64,000 bases of DNA, taken from the NCBI RefSeq assembly GCF_019492185.1, contig NZ_JAICCF010000002.1, positions 1 to 64,000 on the forward strand, in the 5' to 3' direction. Made by a program: the position numbers and the translations under genes. This document shows positions 46,321-54,857 of this stretch, in pieces. Every line of letters starts with the position of its first letter. Position 1 is the stretch's first letter. The DNA is from Chitinophaga rhizophila (GTDB lineage Bacteria > Bacteroidota > Bacteroidia > Chitinophagales > Chitinophagaceae). A model generated the notes under the pieces. That model had not been told where the DNA came from. It worked only from the letters and a program-made list of their open reading frames with translations, and did not search any database.

Positions 46321-46942
46321 ATTTCAGTTGTTTCCTCCATTGTAGCAGGCCGTAAGTGGCCAGCCCTAAAAAAATTATATACTCCAGTGATAAAAAATAA
46401 ATCTCTTTATACAGATATAATACAACGCTGACCACATCCACAACTATCCATAATATCCATGTTTCAATGCGCTTCTTTGCCAGTAGAAACGTAGCCAGCA
46501 TGCTTGCCATCATCACAAAAGAATCTGCAAAGGCATAACTTGCCGGCAAAGGAAAATAGTCCGGCATCCACCGGTTGAACTGTTGCACAGTCAGTCCCAT
46601 CCCTACAGTGCCTAATAGCAGGACAATAGCATATACGGCGGTCATGGTGCGAGACATCCGGCTAACCGGTAGCTCCATTGTTCTATGTTGCCAGTTATGC
46701 CATCCAAATACTGTCACTATCAGGAAAAAGACCTGCAATAACATATCTGCATACAACTGAACCTGAAAGAATAGCGCAAACAACGCTATCTCATTAACGA
46801 TGCCTGTCGGCCATGTCAGCACATTGGCCCGGGAAGCATAGTATACAGAGATAAGTCCGAAGACTGTTCCTAACAATTCAATGTAACTGATAGGATACCC
46901 CATTATGCTAAAGGCAATATGTTGTACATCAAATAATGTCAT
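46313..46942 (-). CDS. pnuC: Nicotinamide riboside transporter PnuC
   Basis: 209 aa, about seven membrane helices. Features: YIELLGTVFGLISVYYASRANVLTWPTGIVN at the start, FGWHNWQHR in the middle and ETWILWIVVDVVSVVLYLYKEIYFLS at the end, all typical of PnuC. It moves nicotinamide riboside across the inner membrane, and the kinase of NadR traps it. It overlaps the TonB receptor by one base (TGATG) and nadR by eight. A thiamine-specific PnuT is the alternative, but the nadR partner and the lack of a TPP riboswitch argue for NR. Confidence 0.92.
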   Translation of the reverse strand: MTLFDVQHIAFSIMGYPISYIELLGTVFGLISVYYASRANVLTWPTGIVNEIALFALFFQVQLYADMLLQVFFLIVTVFGWHNWQHRTMELPVSRMSRTMTAVYAIVLLLGTVGMGLTVQQFNRWMPDYFPLPASYAFADSFVMMASMLATFLLAKKRIETWILWIVVDVVSVVLYLYKEIYFLSLEYIIFLGLATYGLLQWRKQLKYA

Positions 46943-48951
46943 CAGAAGCTGTATTTAAATGCAACATACATATTACGTGGAGCCTGTACAAAGTATTTGC
47001 GCGTACCATCTGCCTCAACATTACCGTCATTGTAGTAGCTGGCGCTGGTCAGATTATTGATAAACAATGACAATGTACATCCCTTCCATGTATACTGCGC
47101 TCTTGCATTCAGCAATACGTAATCAGCTGTCATAGCCTCGTTTGCAAAGTCAATATACGCTCCCTGCTGATACCTCCCCGATAGTGCCAATCCCAGGTCT
47201 TTACGCTGCCAGGCAACTTCCTGGTTGATAATCAGCGCCGGCGTCAGCACCGGTGTAAAAGCTACTGACTGCTCCTTAATGCGGCTATGATTGAACGATG
47301 AATTGTTGGTAAAGGTAAAAGCCTTCAGCTGGTAACCCACATGCAGCTCCACGCCTGTGCGATAACTACTTTTCACTTTGTTGGTCAGCAACAGGCCATT
47401 AGGACCCAGCTGACCATTCAGCACAATCTCATTATCAAAGTTCATATAGTAACCATTCAGATCAATTGCCAGATTTCCCTTCCGGAAGCGGAATCCCAGC
47501 TCCTGATCTACTACAGATTCTGCGTCCTGGTTAAAGATAGCTGCCTTGCCGGTACTATCTGCCACCAGATCATCATTACCTCCAAAAATATCATTACGCG
47601 TCGGTTCACGTCCTGTACGTCCGATGCTGTAATAAATACTCAGGGTATTTCCGGCCGCGAAATTAATACCTCCTTTTGGATTCAGGAAATGCCAGTTCAT
47701 CTTATCAAAAGATACACTGCCTTTATAGTCGAATGTGGTATACCTGTACTGCAGATCTCCATACAAAGTCACCCTGCCGAGGTCGTATTCTATCTTACTG
47801 AAACCACTGATATCATGCTTATAGCCACGGTTCTGATATAGCTCTCCCAACCAGTTATCAGTACCGGTATGCCCGCGTGTATACATATTACCATGTACGC
47901 CACTGGTCCATCTGAAATGGTCGTGTGTCAATGAATAATTGGTAAAAAAACCACCAAAATGGGAGCGGAATCCATAATTGAAGAGATTTCCATCGGAGGC
48001 TGTACCCAGGAAATTATTGAGGTCAAAATCATACCCCCCGTTCAGATAAGTATAGTAAACGCTGGAGGTGATGCTGGTGTATATAGTTGGCCGCCATATG
48101 TGCTGTAGCTGTACCAATCCTTGGAAGAAACGGTCTTTCTCAGCTTTAGTATTGGCATTTGTACGACGGTCTTTGGCAATAAGCGTATCAGCTACTGGTA
48201 GCCAGGCCATGCCATTCTGCTGATGACCAGCCATGACATTCAGCTTCCAGGTGCTTTTGTCATGGTATAGGCCTCCGCTGACAAACACCGACTGCGAATT
48301 ATTAAAGGAATTGTATTTGTACCCATCCGTGTAAACCTGTGATCCTCTGACATACAAGGACTTATTGTTCCTGACAGCCGTCTGGTGTTCAGCAAACACC
48401 CTGAAGCTGTTGTAAGAGCCATATCCAAGGCCGATATTAGTGCTGGGAGTATCACCTGCTTCCGGCCCAAATAGTTGTACGCTACCCGCATAACTTGCAG
48501 CGCCGTTTTTAGAAGTACCCACTCCGCGCTGTACCTGCAAACGGCTCACCGAATTTAAGATGTCAGGGTAGTTAGAGAAATACGCCCCCTGGTCTTCCGG
48601 CTCATTCAATGGCATACCATCCAATGTTGTATTAATCCTGGTCTGATCCATTCCACGCATACGGTAATACGAATATCCCTGCATATTGCCAGCATCAGAA
48701 TAGACAGTAACAGCGGGTGTTTCTGACAGGAGGAAGGACGGCTCCTGCCCAGTATTCTTGTCGTCCAACACTTTCATGTTAAGGTCCTGGTAGGTAACAG
48801 GTGTCTTATTACCTGCCTGATAGGTCACAATGACCTCTTTCAGACGGCGGGTGCTGTCTTCATTACTGGATGAGGGCGTCTGGGCTCCGGCTAACAAAGA
48901 CAGGAATAACAGTGACACGGTGGTGATGTTCACACGACTAAAAACGTCCAT
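46942..48951 (-). CDS. TonB-dependent receptor, probably for a nicotinamide nucleoside
   Basis: 669 aa from ATG 48951 (MDVFSRVNITTVSLLFLSLLAGAQ). The open frame to 49044 is rejected because a perfect -7 box lies inside it. The plug has LKEVIVTYQAGNKTPVTYQDLN and MRGMDQTRINTTLDGMPLNEPEDQ, then the barrel ending NMYVAFKYSF. There is no carboxypeptidase-regulatory domain. As the first gene of the pnuC-nadR operon, it should import the NR-type ligand over the outer membrane. It is BtuB-like in length. The substrate is inferred from context only. Confidence 0.85.
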   Translation of the reverse strand: MDVFSRVNITTVSLLFLSLLAGAQTPSSSNEDSTRRLKEVIVTYQAGNKTPVTYQDLNMKVLDDKNTGQEPSFLLSETPAVTVYSDAGNMQGYSYYRMRGMDQTRINTTLDGMPLNEPEDQGAYFSNYPDILNSVSRLQVQRGVGTSKNGAASYAGSVQLFGPEAGDTPSTNIGLGYGSYNSFRVFAEHQTAVRNNKSLYVRGSQVYTDGYKYNSFNNSQSVFVSGGLYHDKSTWKLNVMAGHQQNGMAWLPVADTLIAKDRRTNANTKAEKDRFFQGLVQLQHIWRPTIYTSITSSVYYTYLNGGYDFDLNNFLGTASDGNLFNYGFRSHFGGFFTNYSLTHDHFRWTSGVHGNMYTRGHTGTDNWLGELYQNRGYKHDISGFSKIEYDLGRVTLYGDLQYRYTTFDYKGSVSFDKMNWHFLNPKGGINFAAGNTLSIYYSIGRTGREPTRNDIFGGNDDLVADSTGKAAIFNQDAESVVDQELGFRFRKGNLAIDLNGYYMNFDNEIVLNGQLGPNGLLLTNKVKSSYRTGVELHVGYQLKAFTFTNNSSFNHSRIKEQSVAFTPVLTPALIINQEVAWQRKDLGLALSGRYQQGAYIDFANEAMTADYVLLNARAQYTWKGCTLSLFINNLTSASYYNDGNVEADGTRKYFVQAPRNMYVAFKYSF

Positions 48952-48975
48952 AGGATAAAAAATGTAATAATTACA

Positions 48976-48983
48976 CAAATATA
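48976..48983 (-). promoter_or_regulatory. -7 box of the receptor-pnuC-nadR operon
   Basis: TATATTTG on the minus strand, an exact -7 match, lies 25 bp before the ATG at 48951. No clear -33 box is seen. The leader would be only about 18 nt, leaving no room for a riboswitch. Confidence 0.6.
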
Positions 48984-49148
48984 TTAAGCCGAGTCCGGAG
49001 ATCCTTTCACATCTTTGTGTTAGGCAGGTAAATTGTTGATACACTGGATAAAAATAATCACTAAATTTATTTCCTATGACAATAATGGCATTGTCAATCT
49101 CGCTAATAACCTGTAATCAGGGGCATATTTATCCCACAACGAAGCGAT

Positions 49149-49796
49149 ATGAAAAGTGATACACCACTGCTTAGAAAACTGGAACAAAACAGAAAATTCC
49201 TCTCTGGCTACCGCCTTGCCTTTGAAGCTAGTCACCAGCGTAAAAACTGGCGACATATTATAATGACCTGGTTTTCAGCTGCCACCCAGGGAGATAAGCG
49301 CGCGCAATATTACCTTGCCAGTTGCTATGACAATGGCTGGGGCGTGCAGAAAGATGCTGCGATTGCCTTTAAATGGTATCAGAAAGCGGCCATGCAGGGC
49401 CATATGGAATCGCAGTATAATGTGGGCTTCTTTTACCGGGAGGGAGAAATCGTGAAACAAAACGATAAGAAAGCCGTCTACTGGTTTCAGTTAGCTGCGA
49501 ACCAGGGAGACACAGAAGCACAACGCGACCTTGGTTTCTGTTGTTTCTACGGATTGGGCATCGAGAAGAATGTTTCCCAGGCCATCGGCTGGTACAAAAA
49601 AGCTGCCGCCAAAGACGATCCTAAAGCCTTATATAATCTGGGACTTTGCTACAAACACGGAGACGGGGTAGCCACTTCCCAGCGTTGGGCTAAGTATTAC
49701 TTTGAAAGAGCGGCCAGACTCGGTAACAATGCAGCCTCTTTACAGTTGCGGGAGATTATGAGAAATACGCAGGTGCAATCCGCTATCAGGAATTAG
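49149..49796 (+). CDS. Sel1-like repeat protein
   Basis: 215 aa with no signal peptide. Four or more Sel1 repeats of about 36 residues are visible: DKRAQYYLASCYDNGWGVQKDAAIAFKWYQKAA, MESQYNVGFFYREGEIVKQNDKKAVYWFQLAA, TEAQRDLGFCCFYGLGIEKN and PKALYNLGLCYKHGDGVATSQRWAKYYFERAA. These alpha-solenoid scaffolds bind partner proteins. Known roles are in stress and virulence-type complexes. Cytoplasmic. Single gene. Confidence 0.93.
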   Translation: MKSDTPLLRKLEQNRKFLSGYRLAFEASHQRKNWRHIIMTWFSAATQGDKRAQYYLASCYDNGWGVQKDAAIAFKWYQKAAMQGHMESQYNVGFFYREGEIVKQNDKKAVYWFQLAANQGDTEAQRDLGFCCFYGLGIEKNVSQAIGWYKKAAAKDDPKALYNLGLCYKHGDGVATSQRWAKYYFERAARLGNNAASLQLREIMRNTQVQSAIRN

Positions 49797-50283
49797 TACT
49801 TAACTTTGGGTAATCAGCAATACCCCGATAGTATACTGCGAATATGTCAGACAGCCGGGAATTGTGCAAGCAGCAGCAAACTTTAGGGTATAACAGTGAA
49901 CGAAAATTACTATACACTGATAATCAACCTTCAAGGGGCAAAGGTTGAATATCGTACTACGAAAGAGAACCAGGTAAATACTTAAGCAATCAGGTCATGT
50001 AGATATTATTATGCAGCCGATTATTCACCGCGTCAACGCTTACCTGGACTCAGTTACACATCACGCTTATAATCAATCACACAGACTGATCAAGTCCACC
50101 TCATGTCCACCTTGAATCCGGGGCATGTTCTAGTGATCTTCGAACCTTGCTATGGCCATGTCCGGATTAAGGACACTTTTGGTATTCCTAAGCCATGGCT
50201 ACATCAGGGGGCATCCTCCCTCCTTGCCGAGGCCATGTCCGGGTCGAACCAAATTCCAGCTTGTAGCATAATCGCAATAAATC
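49797..50283. other. Noncoding stretch with short internal repeats
   Basis: 487 bp. A 74-codon plus-strand frame (50103-50327) runs through the terminator and is not credible. Between 50100 and 50240 the motif GGCCATGTCCGG recurs, and an imperfect inverted repeat pairs about 50104-50128 with 50157-50175. AGCCATGGCT is a perfect palindrome. No known RNA or element was recognised. Confidence 0.4.
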
Positions 50284-50328
50284 ATCAACAAAAAAGGCAG
50301 TACTTCCCGTACTGCCTTTTTTGTTGAT
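50284..50328. terminator. Strong terminator after the TlpA-like gene
   Basis: A perfect 20-bp stem (50284-50303 with 50309-50328) has a 5-nt loop and A/T-rich ends. It lies 12 bp past the stop of the minus-strand gene. Confidence 0.95.
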
Positions 50329-50339
50329 AGAAGTATCAG

Positions 50340-51482
50340 CTACTGATTTAAGAGCTCCGCTAATTTCTTGTTGAGCGATTCTCCTCTCAGATTGTTACCC
50401 ACTACTTTCCCATCAGGTCCGATCAGGAAACCTGCCGGTACACCGGATACACCGTATAAAATACCAGCCTCGTTAGACCATCCCTTCAGATCAGATACAT
50501 GGATCCAGGGAATACCATCTTTGGCGATAGCGTCTACCCATTTGCCTTTGTCGCTATCCAGCGATACACCCAGAATCTCGAATCCTTTGTCTTTGTACAT
50601 CTTATACTGTTCCCGCAGGTTCGGATTCTCTGCTCGGCAAGGTCCGCACCAGCTTGCCCAAAATTCCAGCAATACCAGTTTACCTCTCAGATCTTTTAAT
50701 GACACTGGCTTACCATTCACATCATTCATAGTGAAGTCAGGGGCTTCTGCTCCCGGCGTAGTCAGCTTCACAGATTTAATGCGTTTATCCAGTTCCTGCC
50801 CTTTCTTAGAGTTACGGAACTGCGGATTCAATCCTTCATAAGCGGCAATGATCTGATCCATGTCTCTGGACGCATTTATTGCTTCTGATAATGCAATAAG
50901 GCCGAAGATGGAATTAGGATGCTCCTTCGCGTATTTCAACTGTGCCGCCGTTCTGTCATGCATACGCTTGCGGAAGCGTTGGTCTATCGTTTTGATAAAG
51001 TTGGTGTCAGCACGTTGTTCAGCGGTTCCTGCGGAAAAATCCACATTTGCCTGTTTTGTAATGGCCATGACGGTACCACCGATCTCTTTATTGTAAGCAT
51101 CTTCTTCAGCATGTATCTTCGATCCTTTGAAAACAGCATTTGACAATGAATCTTTTGAAGTAATAGTGATGTTCTCTTTGCCAAAATTGAAGTAGATAAC
51201 ATCACCGGTATACACCGCCTTCATCTTGCCGTCGCCGTGATGAGCCAATGCCATGCGGCAGGTGGCTACGCCGGACATTTCACCGGTAAACTTAAAGGTT
51301 CCGTTGACAACATCCGCGGAATCTTCCTTTCCTCCTCCGGCGTTCTGGAAATCTGTCCAGTCAAAGTATACCCTGGCCGGTGCATTCAGCGAGCCTATCT
51401 TTCCTGTAATTGTAAACTTTTTGGATTGTGCAACTGCCAGCATAGGTATTAGGGCTGCAGTGAGCAATAGCGCTTTTTTCAT
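50340..51482 (-). CDS. Periplasmic TlpA-like disulfide reductase (AhpC/TSA) with DUF4369 domain
   Basis: 380 aa. A signal peptide (MKKALLLTAALIPMLAVAQ) is followed by a DUF4369-like beta domain (25-120), a helical linker to about 240 and a thioredoxin fold from 245. The active site WCGPC has Cys279 and Cys282. The cis-Pro region is GVSGVPAGFLI. It probably keeps periplasmic cysteines reduced. It is a paralogue of the CxxC-less protein at 38054-39190. Single gene. Confidence 0.93.
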   Translation of the reverse strand: MKKALLLTAALIPMLAVAQSKKFTITGKIGSLNAPARVYFDWTDFQNAGGGKEDSADVVNGTFKFTGEMSGVATCRMALAHHGDGKMKAVYTGDVIYFNFGKENITITSKDSLSNAVFKGSKIHAEEDAYNKEIGGTVMAITKQANVDFSAGTAEQRADTNFIKTIDQRFRKRMHDRTAAQLKYAKEHPNSIFGLIALSEAINASRDMDQIIAAYEGLNPQFRNSKKGQELDKRIKSVKLTTPGAEAPDFTMNDVNGKPVSLKDLRGKLVLLEFWASWCGPCRAENPNLREQYKMYKDKGFEILGVSLDSDKGKWVDAIAKDGIPWIHVSDLKGWSNEAGILYGVSGVPAGFLIGPDGKVVGNNLRGESLNKKLAELLNQ

Positions 51483-51663
51483 GGTTGATAAATGTAAATT
51501 GGTTGGTTGTATGCTAAGCTAGGAAATGAATAGTATAAAGACTGTTAACGAATATTAAAAGCAGTAAATTAAGCCTCGTCAGCCAGGCAGAATGAGCTAC
51601 TTATGCCCCTCCTTGGGCGTTCTCTCGTTGGTAAGCATATGTGGCTCAGGCACTAATACAAAA

Positions 51664-51689
51664 AGGGCTGACCAGGATCGGTCAGCCCT
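51664..51689 (-). terminator. Terminator of the T9SS cluster
   Basis: A 10-bp perfect stem (51664-51673 with 51680-51689) with a 6-nt loop. On the minus strand it is followed by a T-run (TTTTTG). It lies about 40 bp after the OmpA gene stop. Confidence 0.92.
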
Positions 51690-51727
51690 AACAAATCACA
51701 ACTATAGGGATATTTCACGGATAAGCA

Positions 51728-53761
51728 TTATCGTTCGAGCACATTAAATTCTGCTCTGCGGTTGGCCTGATGTTCAGCCTCGGTACAGTTTACGCCATTG
51801 GCACAACGGTTAATCAGTTTCGTCTCACCATATCCTTTGGCAGCCAGTCGCTTCTTATCAATACCTTTTGACAGGAAGTAGTTGAGCGTAGAAGCCGCAC
51901 GTCGCTGAGACAATTTCAGGTTATAGTTATCATCAGAGCGGCTGTCTGTATGGAAAGACATATCGACTTTCCAGGAAGGATTTTCCTTCATTAGCGCAAT
52001 CAATTTATCCAGCTCTTTCGCTACATCCGGACGGATATCAGCTTTACCCAGATCAAAATAGATATTCTGCGCATTAAATTTAGTACCCAGGTCTATCTTC
52101 TTTGCAACGCCAATGCCTTTAACTGGCACAGGATCTTTCGGTTTGTTTACTACCGTTGCTACTTCGATCTTTTCCAGGTAGAGGTCGCGGTGTAACACTG
52201 CTGATTCGGTTAATCCTTTCGTTACTACCGCAACCTCAGACGCTGGTCTGAATAAGGCTTTTCCGCCTTCCAGCCCATAGGCTGATAAACTATCCAATGC
52301 AAAATGAAAATCACCACGGCTGTCAGTTGTTACTGTTAGTACAGCGCCGGTCTCTTTATTAGCCAGGGATACGTTAGCATCCGCCAGCGGTTGATTTGTC
52401 TTTTTATCCAACGCCTTGCCTTCCAGGCTAAACACCAGAATTTTAGCGGGGGTGAAGCGATAAAGATCGTCGCTACCTTTACCCCCTTTCCTGTTGGAGG
52501 AGAAGTACAGCGTATTAGTCCCATTATAAGCGGGTGCAAAATCGTCCTGTGCACTGTTTACTGGTACACCCATATTACGTGCTACCCAGGAACCATTTTC
52601 TTTTACTGCGCTGAAGATATCCAGTCCGCCTAATCCGGGACGGCCGTCTGTTGAAAAATACAATATGCCGTTCTGGTCCAGTAATGGTGAGCGCTCGTTA
52701 CCGGCCGTGTTGATGGCTGCGCCTATATTCACAGGCGTCTGCCATTGTCCGCTGGCATCTTTAGTACTGTAATAGATATCAGTACCTCCATTACCTTTGT
52801 CGCCATAGTCTGCTACAAAGAGCAGGGTTTTACCATCGGGGGTAATAAACGGATCTCCGATGGAGTGATTGAATATCTCATTAAAAGGAAACTCCGGCAG
52901 CACATTCCATGCACGGGTGGCAGTATCCCACTGTTGCCCCCTGATCTCTACATTTAAGGTGTAAGGAGTTTCTTTACCCAGGAAGGAGCCTTTCTTCCGG
53001 GCGAGTTCAGTCACTGAATAATACAATGTCTGACCGTTGCCGGTATAGCTGGCATGGGCGCTGTGGTAGTCGCCGTTTACATCTCTAACCAGCAGTTTGG
53101 CAGTACCACTGTCCAGACCATTACTCTCATAGAGATGCAGATAGCTGTTACCGGTATAACCGTAATATTTTCTTTTGATATTGCTCCTGTTGAATAAGGC
53201 ATCGGGACGGAGGGAATCGTAGGGACGGTCGGATGCGAAGATAACTTTGCCATCACGGAAGGCAGTACTCCAGTCAGACCATTCACTGTTCAATCCTTTG
53301 AGGTTCTCCAGGTCTCCCCTTATCGGTGAAGACAGCCAGACAGCTGCACTGTCACAGCCAGCCTTCATGGTTTCAGCCTTTTGATCGCCGGGAACTTTAG
53401 CCAGGTAACCAGCTAATACCTGCTTAGCAGCATTGTATTGCTCGTTATTCATAAGAATAGCCGCATAATACAATTCATCTTCGGATGTATGTTCCGGCAT
53501 GGCTACCAGTTTTTCATACCAGGTAGCCGCAGCAGGATAATCTTTTAATAGCCGGTAGCTGGTAGCCAGGCCACGTGCAGCATTGACAGTTTCTTTTCTG
53601 TCAAATGCCTTATGATATAATGGGATAGCTGCTGCGTAATTATATAAGGAGGCCTCTGTATCGGCTGCTTTTATCACGTATTGTCCACTTGCCGTATTCA
53701 GCATACCTGTGAGCAGTAAAGTGCTCAGTAATGCAGGAAGGGTGTAGTGTTTTCTATTCAT
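51728..53761 (-). CDS. OmpA-family protein with TPR and beta-propeller (PorE-like, type IX secretion)
   Basis: 677 aa from ATG 53761 (MNRKHYTLPALLSTLLLTGML), a signal peptide; an upstream in-frame start was not used. Order of domains: TPR-like helices (YNYAAAIPLYHKAFDRKET), a PD40/WD40 propeller (KVIFASDRPYDSLRPDAL; GNERSPLLDQNGILYFSTDG), a carboxypeptidase-regulatory-like domain (FSLEGKALDKKTNQPLADANV) and a C-terminal OmpA domain (FDLGKADIRPDVAKELDKL; SQRRAASTLNYFLSKGI). This layout matches PorE of T9SS. It should tether the complex to peptidoglycan. It follows the PorP/SprF gene closely (38 bp). Confidence 0.9.
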   Translation of the reverse strand: MNRKHYTLPALLSTLLLTGMLNTASGQYVIKAADTEASLYNYAAAIPLYHKAFDRKETVNAARGLATSYRLLKDYPAAATWYEKLVAMPEHTSEDELYYAAILMNNEQYNAAKQVLAGYLAKVPGDQKAETMKAGCDSAAVWLSSPIRGDLENLKGLNSEWSDWSTAFRDGKVIFASDRPYDSLRPDALFNRSNIKRKYYGYTGNSYLHLYESNGLDSGTAKLLVRDVNGDYHSAHASYTGNGQTLYYSVTELARKKGSFLGKETPYTLNVEIRGQQWDTATRAWNVLPEFPFNEIFNHSIGDPFITPDGKTLLFVADYGDKGNGGTDIYYSTKDASGQWQTPVNIGAAINTAGNERSPLLDQNGILYFSTDGRPGLGGLDIFSAVKENGSWVARNMGVPVNSAQDDFAPAYNGTNTLYFSSNRKGGKGSDDLYRFTPAKILVFSLEGKALDKKTNQPLADANVSLANKETGAVLTVTTDSRGDFHFALDSLSAYGLEGGKALFRPASEVAVVTKGLTESAVLHRDLYLEKIEVATVVNKPKDPVPVKGIGVAKKIDLGTKFNAQNIYFDLGKADIRPDVAKELDKLIALMKENPSWKVDMSFHTDSRSDDNYNLKLSQRRAASTLNYFLSKGIDKKRLAAKGYGETKLINRCANGVNCTEAEHQANRRAEFNVLER

Positions 53762-53799
53762 ATTTGTACTATGATATCTGTTAGGGTAAGGCAATAATG

Positions 53800-54777
53800 T
53801 TAGAAGTATCGTGGTGATAACATTCTTGCTTTAGGATTGGCCCAGGTATAGTTAATGGAAAACTCATGTGTAGCATAACTATTTGCACCTGTTCCGTTTA
53901 ACGTCTGATCATATGCATAACCGATGCGGAGTTTACTGTTGATGAAGAAGTCAACCATACCGGTAACCGCACCCGCTTTAGTCAGGTAGTTTTCAATATC
54001 ACGCTTGTTGAACACAGCAGTACGATAGGAAGCACCGATCCATAGCTTTTCATGGAACAGGACGAAGGCGCTTACATCGGCGCTTGTCGGACCGGCAAAG
54101 TCTTCTTTCACCAGCAGTGAAGGTTTGAGGGAAATATCTTCTGACAAAGGCACCAGACCACCTACTGTATAGTACATACTGGGTTTAAGGGGCAGATAAG
54201 TGCGTAACTTATCTGACTTCTGGAAAGAACCGGCTACGAGATTATCAGCAGAGACACCTGCAAAGAAGCGCTCAGTATTGTAATAGATACCAAAGCGTGC
54301 ATCAGGCATCATAGCAGTACCTTTTGCATTCATCAGCAGTGCATCATTCTGTGCAGCTGGATTGAGAGCTTTCATATTCAGCCGCTGTTGGATAAAGCCA
54401 GCGCTTACGCCAATAGCGAGGCGTCTGTTACCATCTGCATCCAGGGGAATACGGTAGGCGTACGTACCGTAGAGGGCAGTATTCTTCTCAGCGCCCAGCT
54501 GGTCATTCACTACCTGCAGACCTAAACCTACGCGGCCATCGTTTACAACGCCGTCAACTGCAGCTGAAAATGTCCTCGGAGCGCCGGGAAGACCTGCCCA
54601 CTGAGTACGGTAGAACATATTAAGGTTCCACTGTTCTTTATAGCCTGCATATGCAGGATTGATGTACAATCCATTGAACATATACTGGCTGAATTGCGCG
54701 TCCTGCTGCGCATGAGCCGACTGGAAGGATAGTAGGAATAATATAGGTAAAATGATCTTGTAAAACTTGCTAGTCAT
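53800..54777 (-). CDS. PorP/SprF family type IX secretion membrane protein
   Basis: 325 aa with a signal peptide (ends SAHAQQ). The start DAQFSQYMFNGLYINPAYAGYKEQW is a clear PorP/SprF hallmark, with the beta-barrel ending YATHEFSINYTWANPKARML. SprF-type proteins are needed to secrete or attach the partner surface protein encoded just upstream. A strong hairpin lies between the two genes. Most SprF copies are paired with one giant adhesin, as here. Confidence 0.95.
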   Translation of the reverse strand: MTSKFYKIILPILFLLSFQSAHAQQDAQFSQYMFNGLYINPAYAGYKEQWNLNMFYRTQWAGLPGAPRTFSAAVDGVVNDGRVGLGLQVVNDQLGAEKNTALYGTYAYRIPLDADGNRRLAIGVSAGFIQQRLNMKALNPAAQNDALLMNAKGTAMMPDARFGIYYNTERFFAGVSADNLVAGSFQKSDKLRTYLPLKPSMYYTVGGLVPLSEDISLKPSLLVKEDFAGPTSADVSAFVLFHEKLWIGASYRTAVFNKRDIENYLTKAGAVTGMVDFFINSKLRIGYAYDQTLNGTGANSYATHEFSINYTWANPKARMLSPRYF

Positions 54778-54817
54778 AATCTCTTTTTTACTGTATAAAG
54801 GGAAGCCGCAGTTGAAT

Positions 54818-54851
54818 TACAGGACCGCCGGCGGGCGCCGGCAGTCCTGTA
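54818..54851 (-). promoter_or_regulatory. Intercistronic hairpin between the giant gene and sprF-like gene
   Basis: Two stacked stems (54818-54825 with 54844-54851, and GCCGGCG at 54827-54833 with 54836-54842) are separated by a C-A mismatch. The loop is only GG. No T-run follows on the minus strand. It may set the ratio of giant protein to SprF, acting as a partial terminator or 3'-end protector. Confidence 0.55.
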
Positions 54852-54857
54852 TGCTGA

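Noticed and set aside
48952-49148. Possible TPP riboswitch before the receptor-pnuC operon
   Set aside because: No thi-box motifs are present, and the promoter leaves a leader of only about 18 nt.
50103-50327. Plus-strand frame of 74 codons
   Set aside because: It reads through the strong terminator at 50284-50328 and over short repeats.
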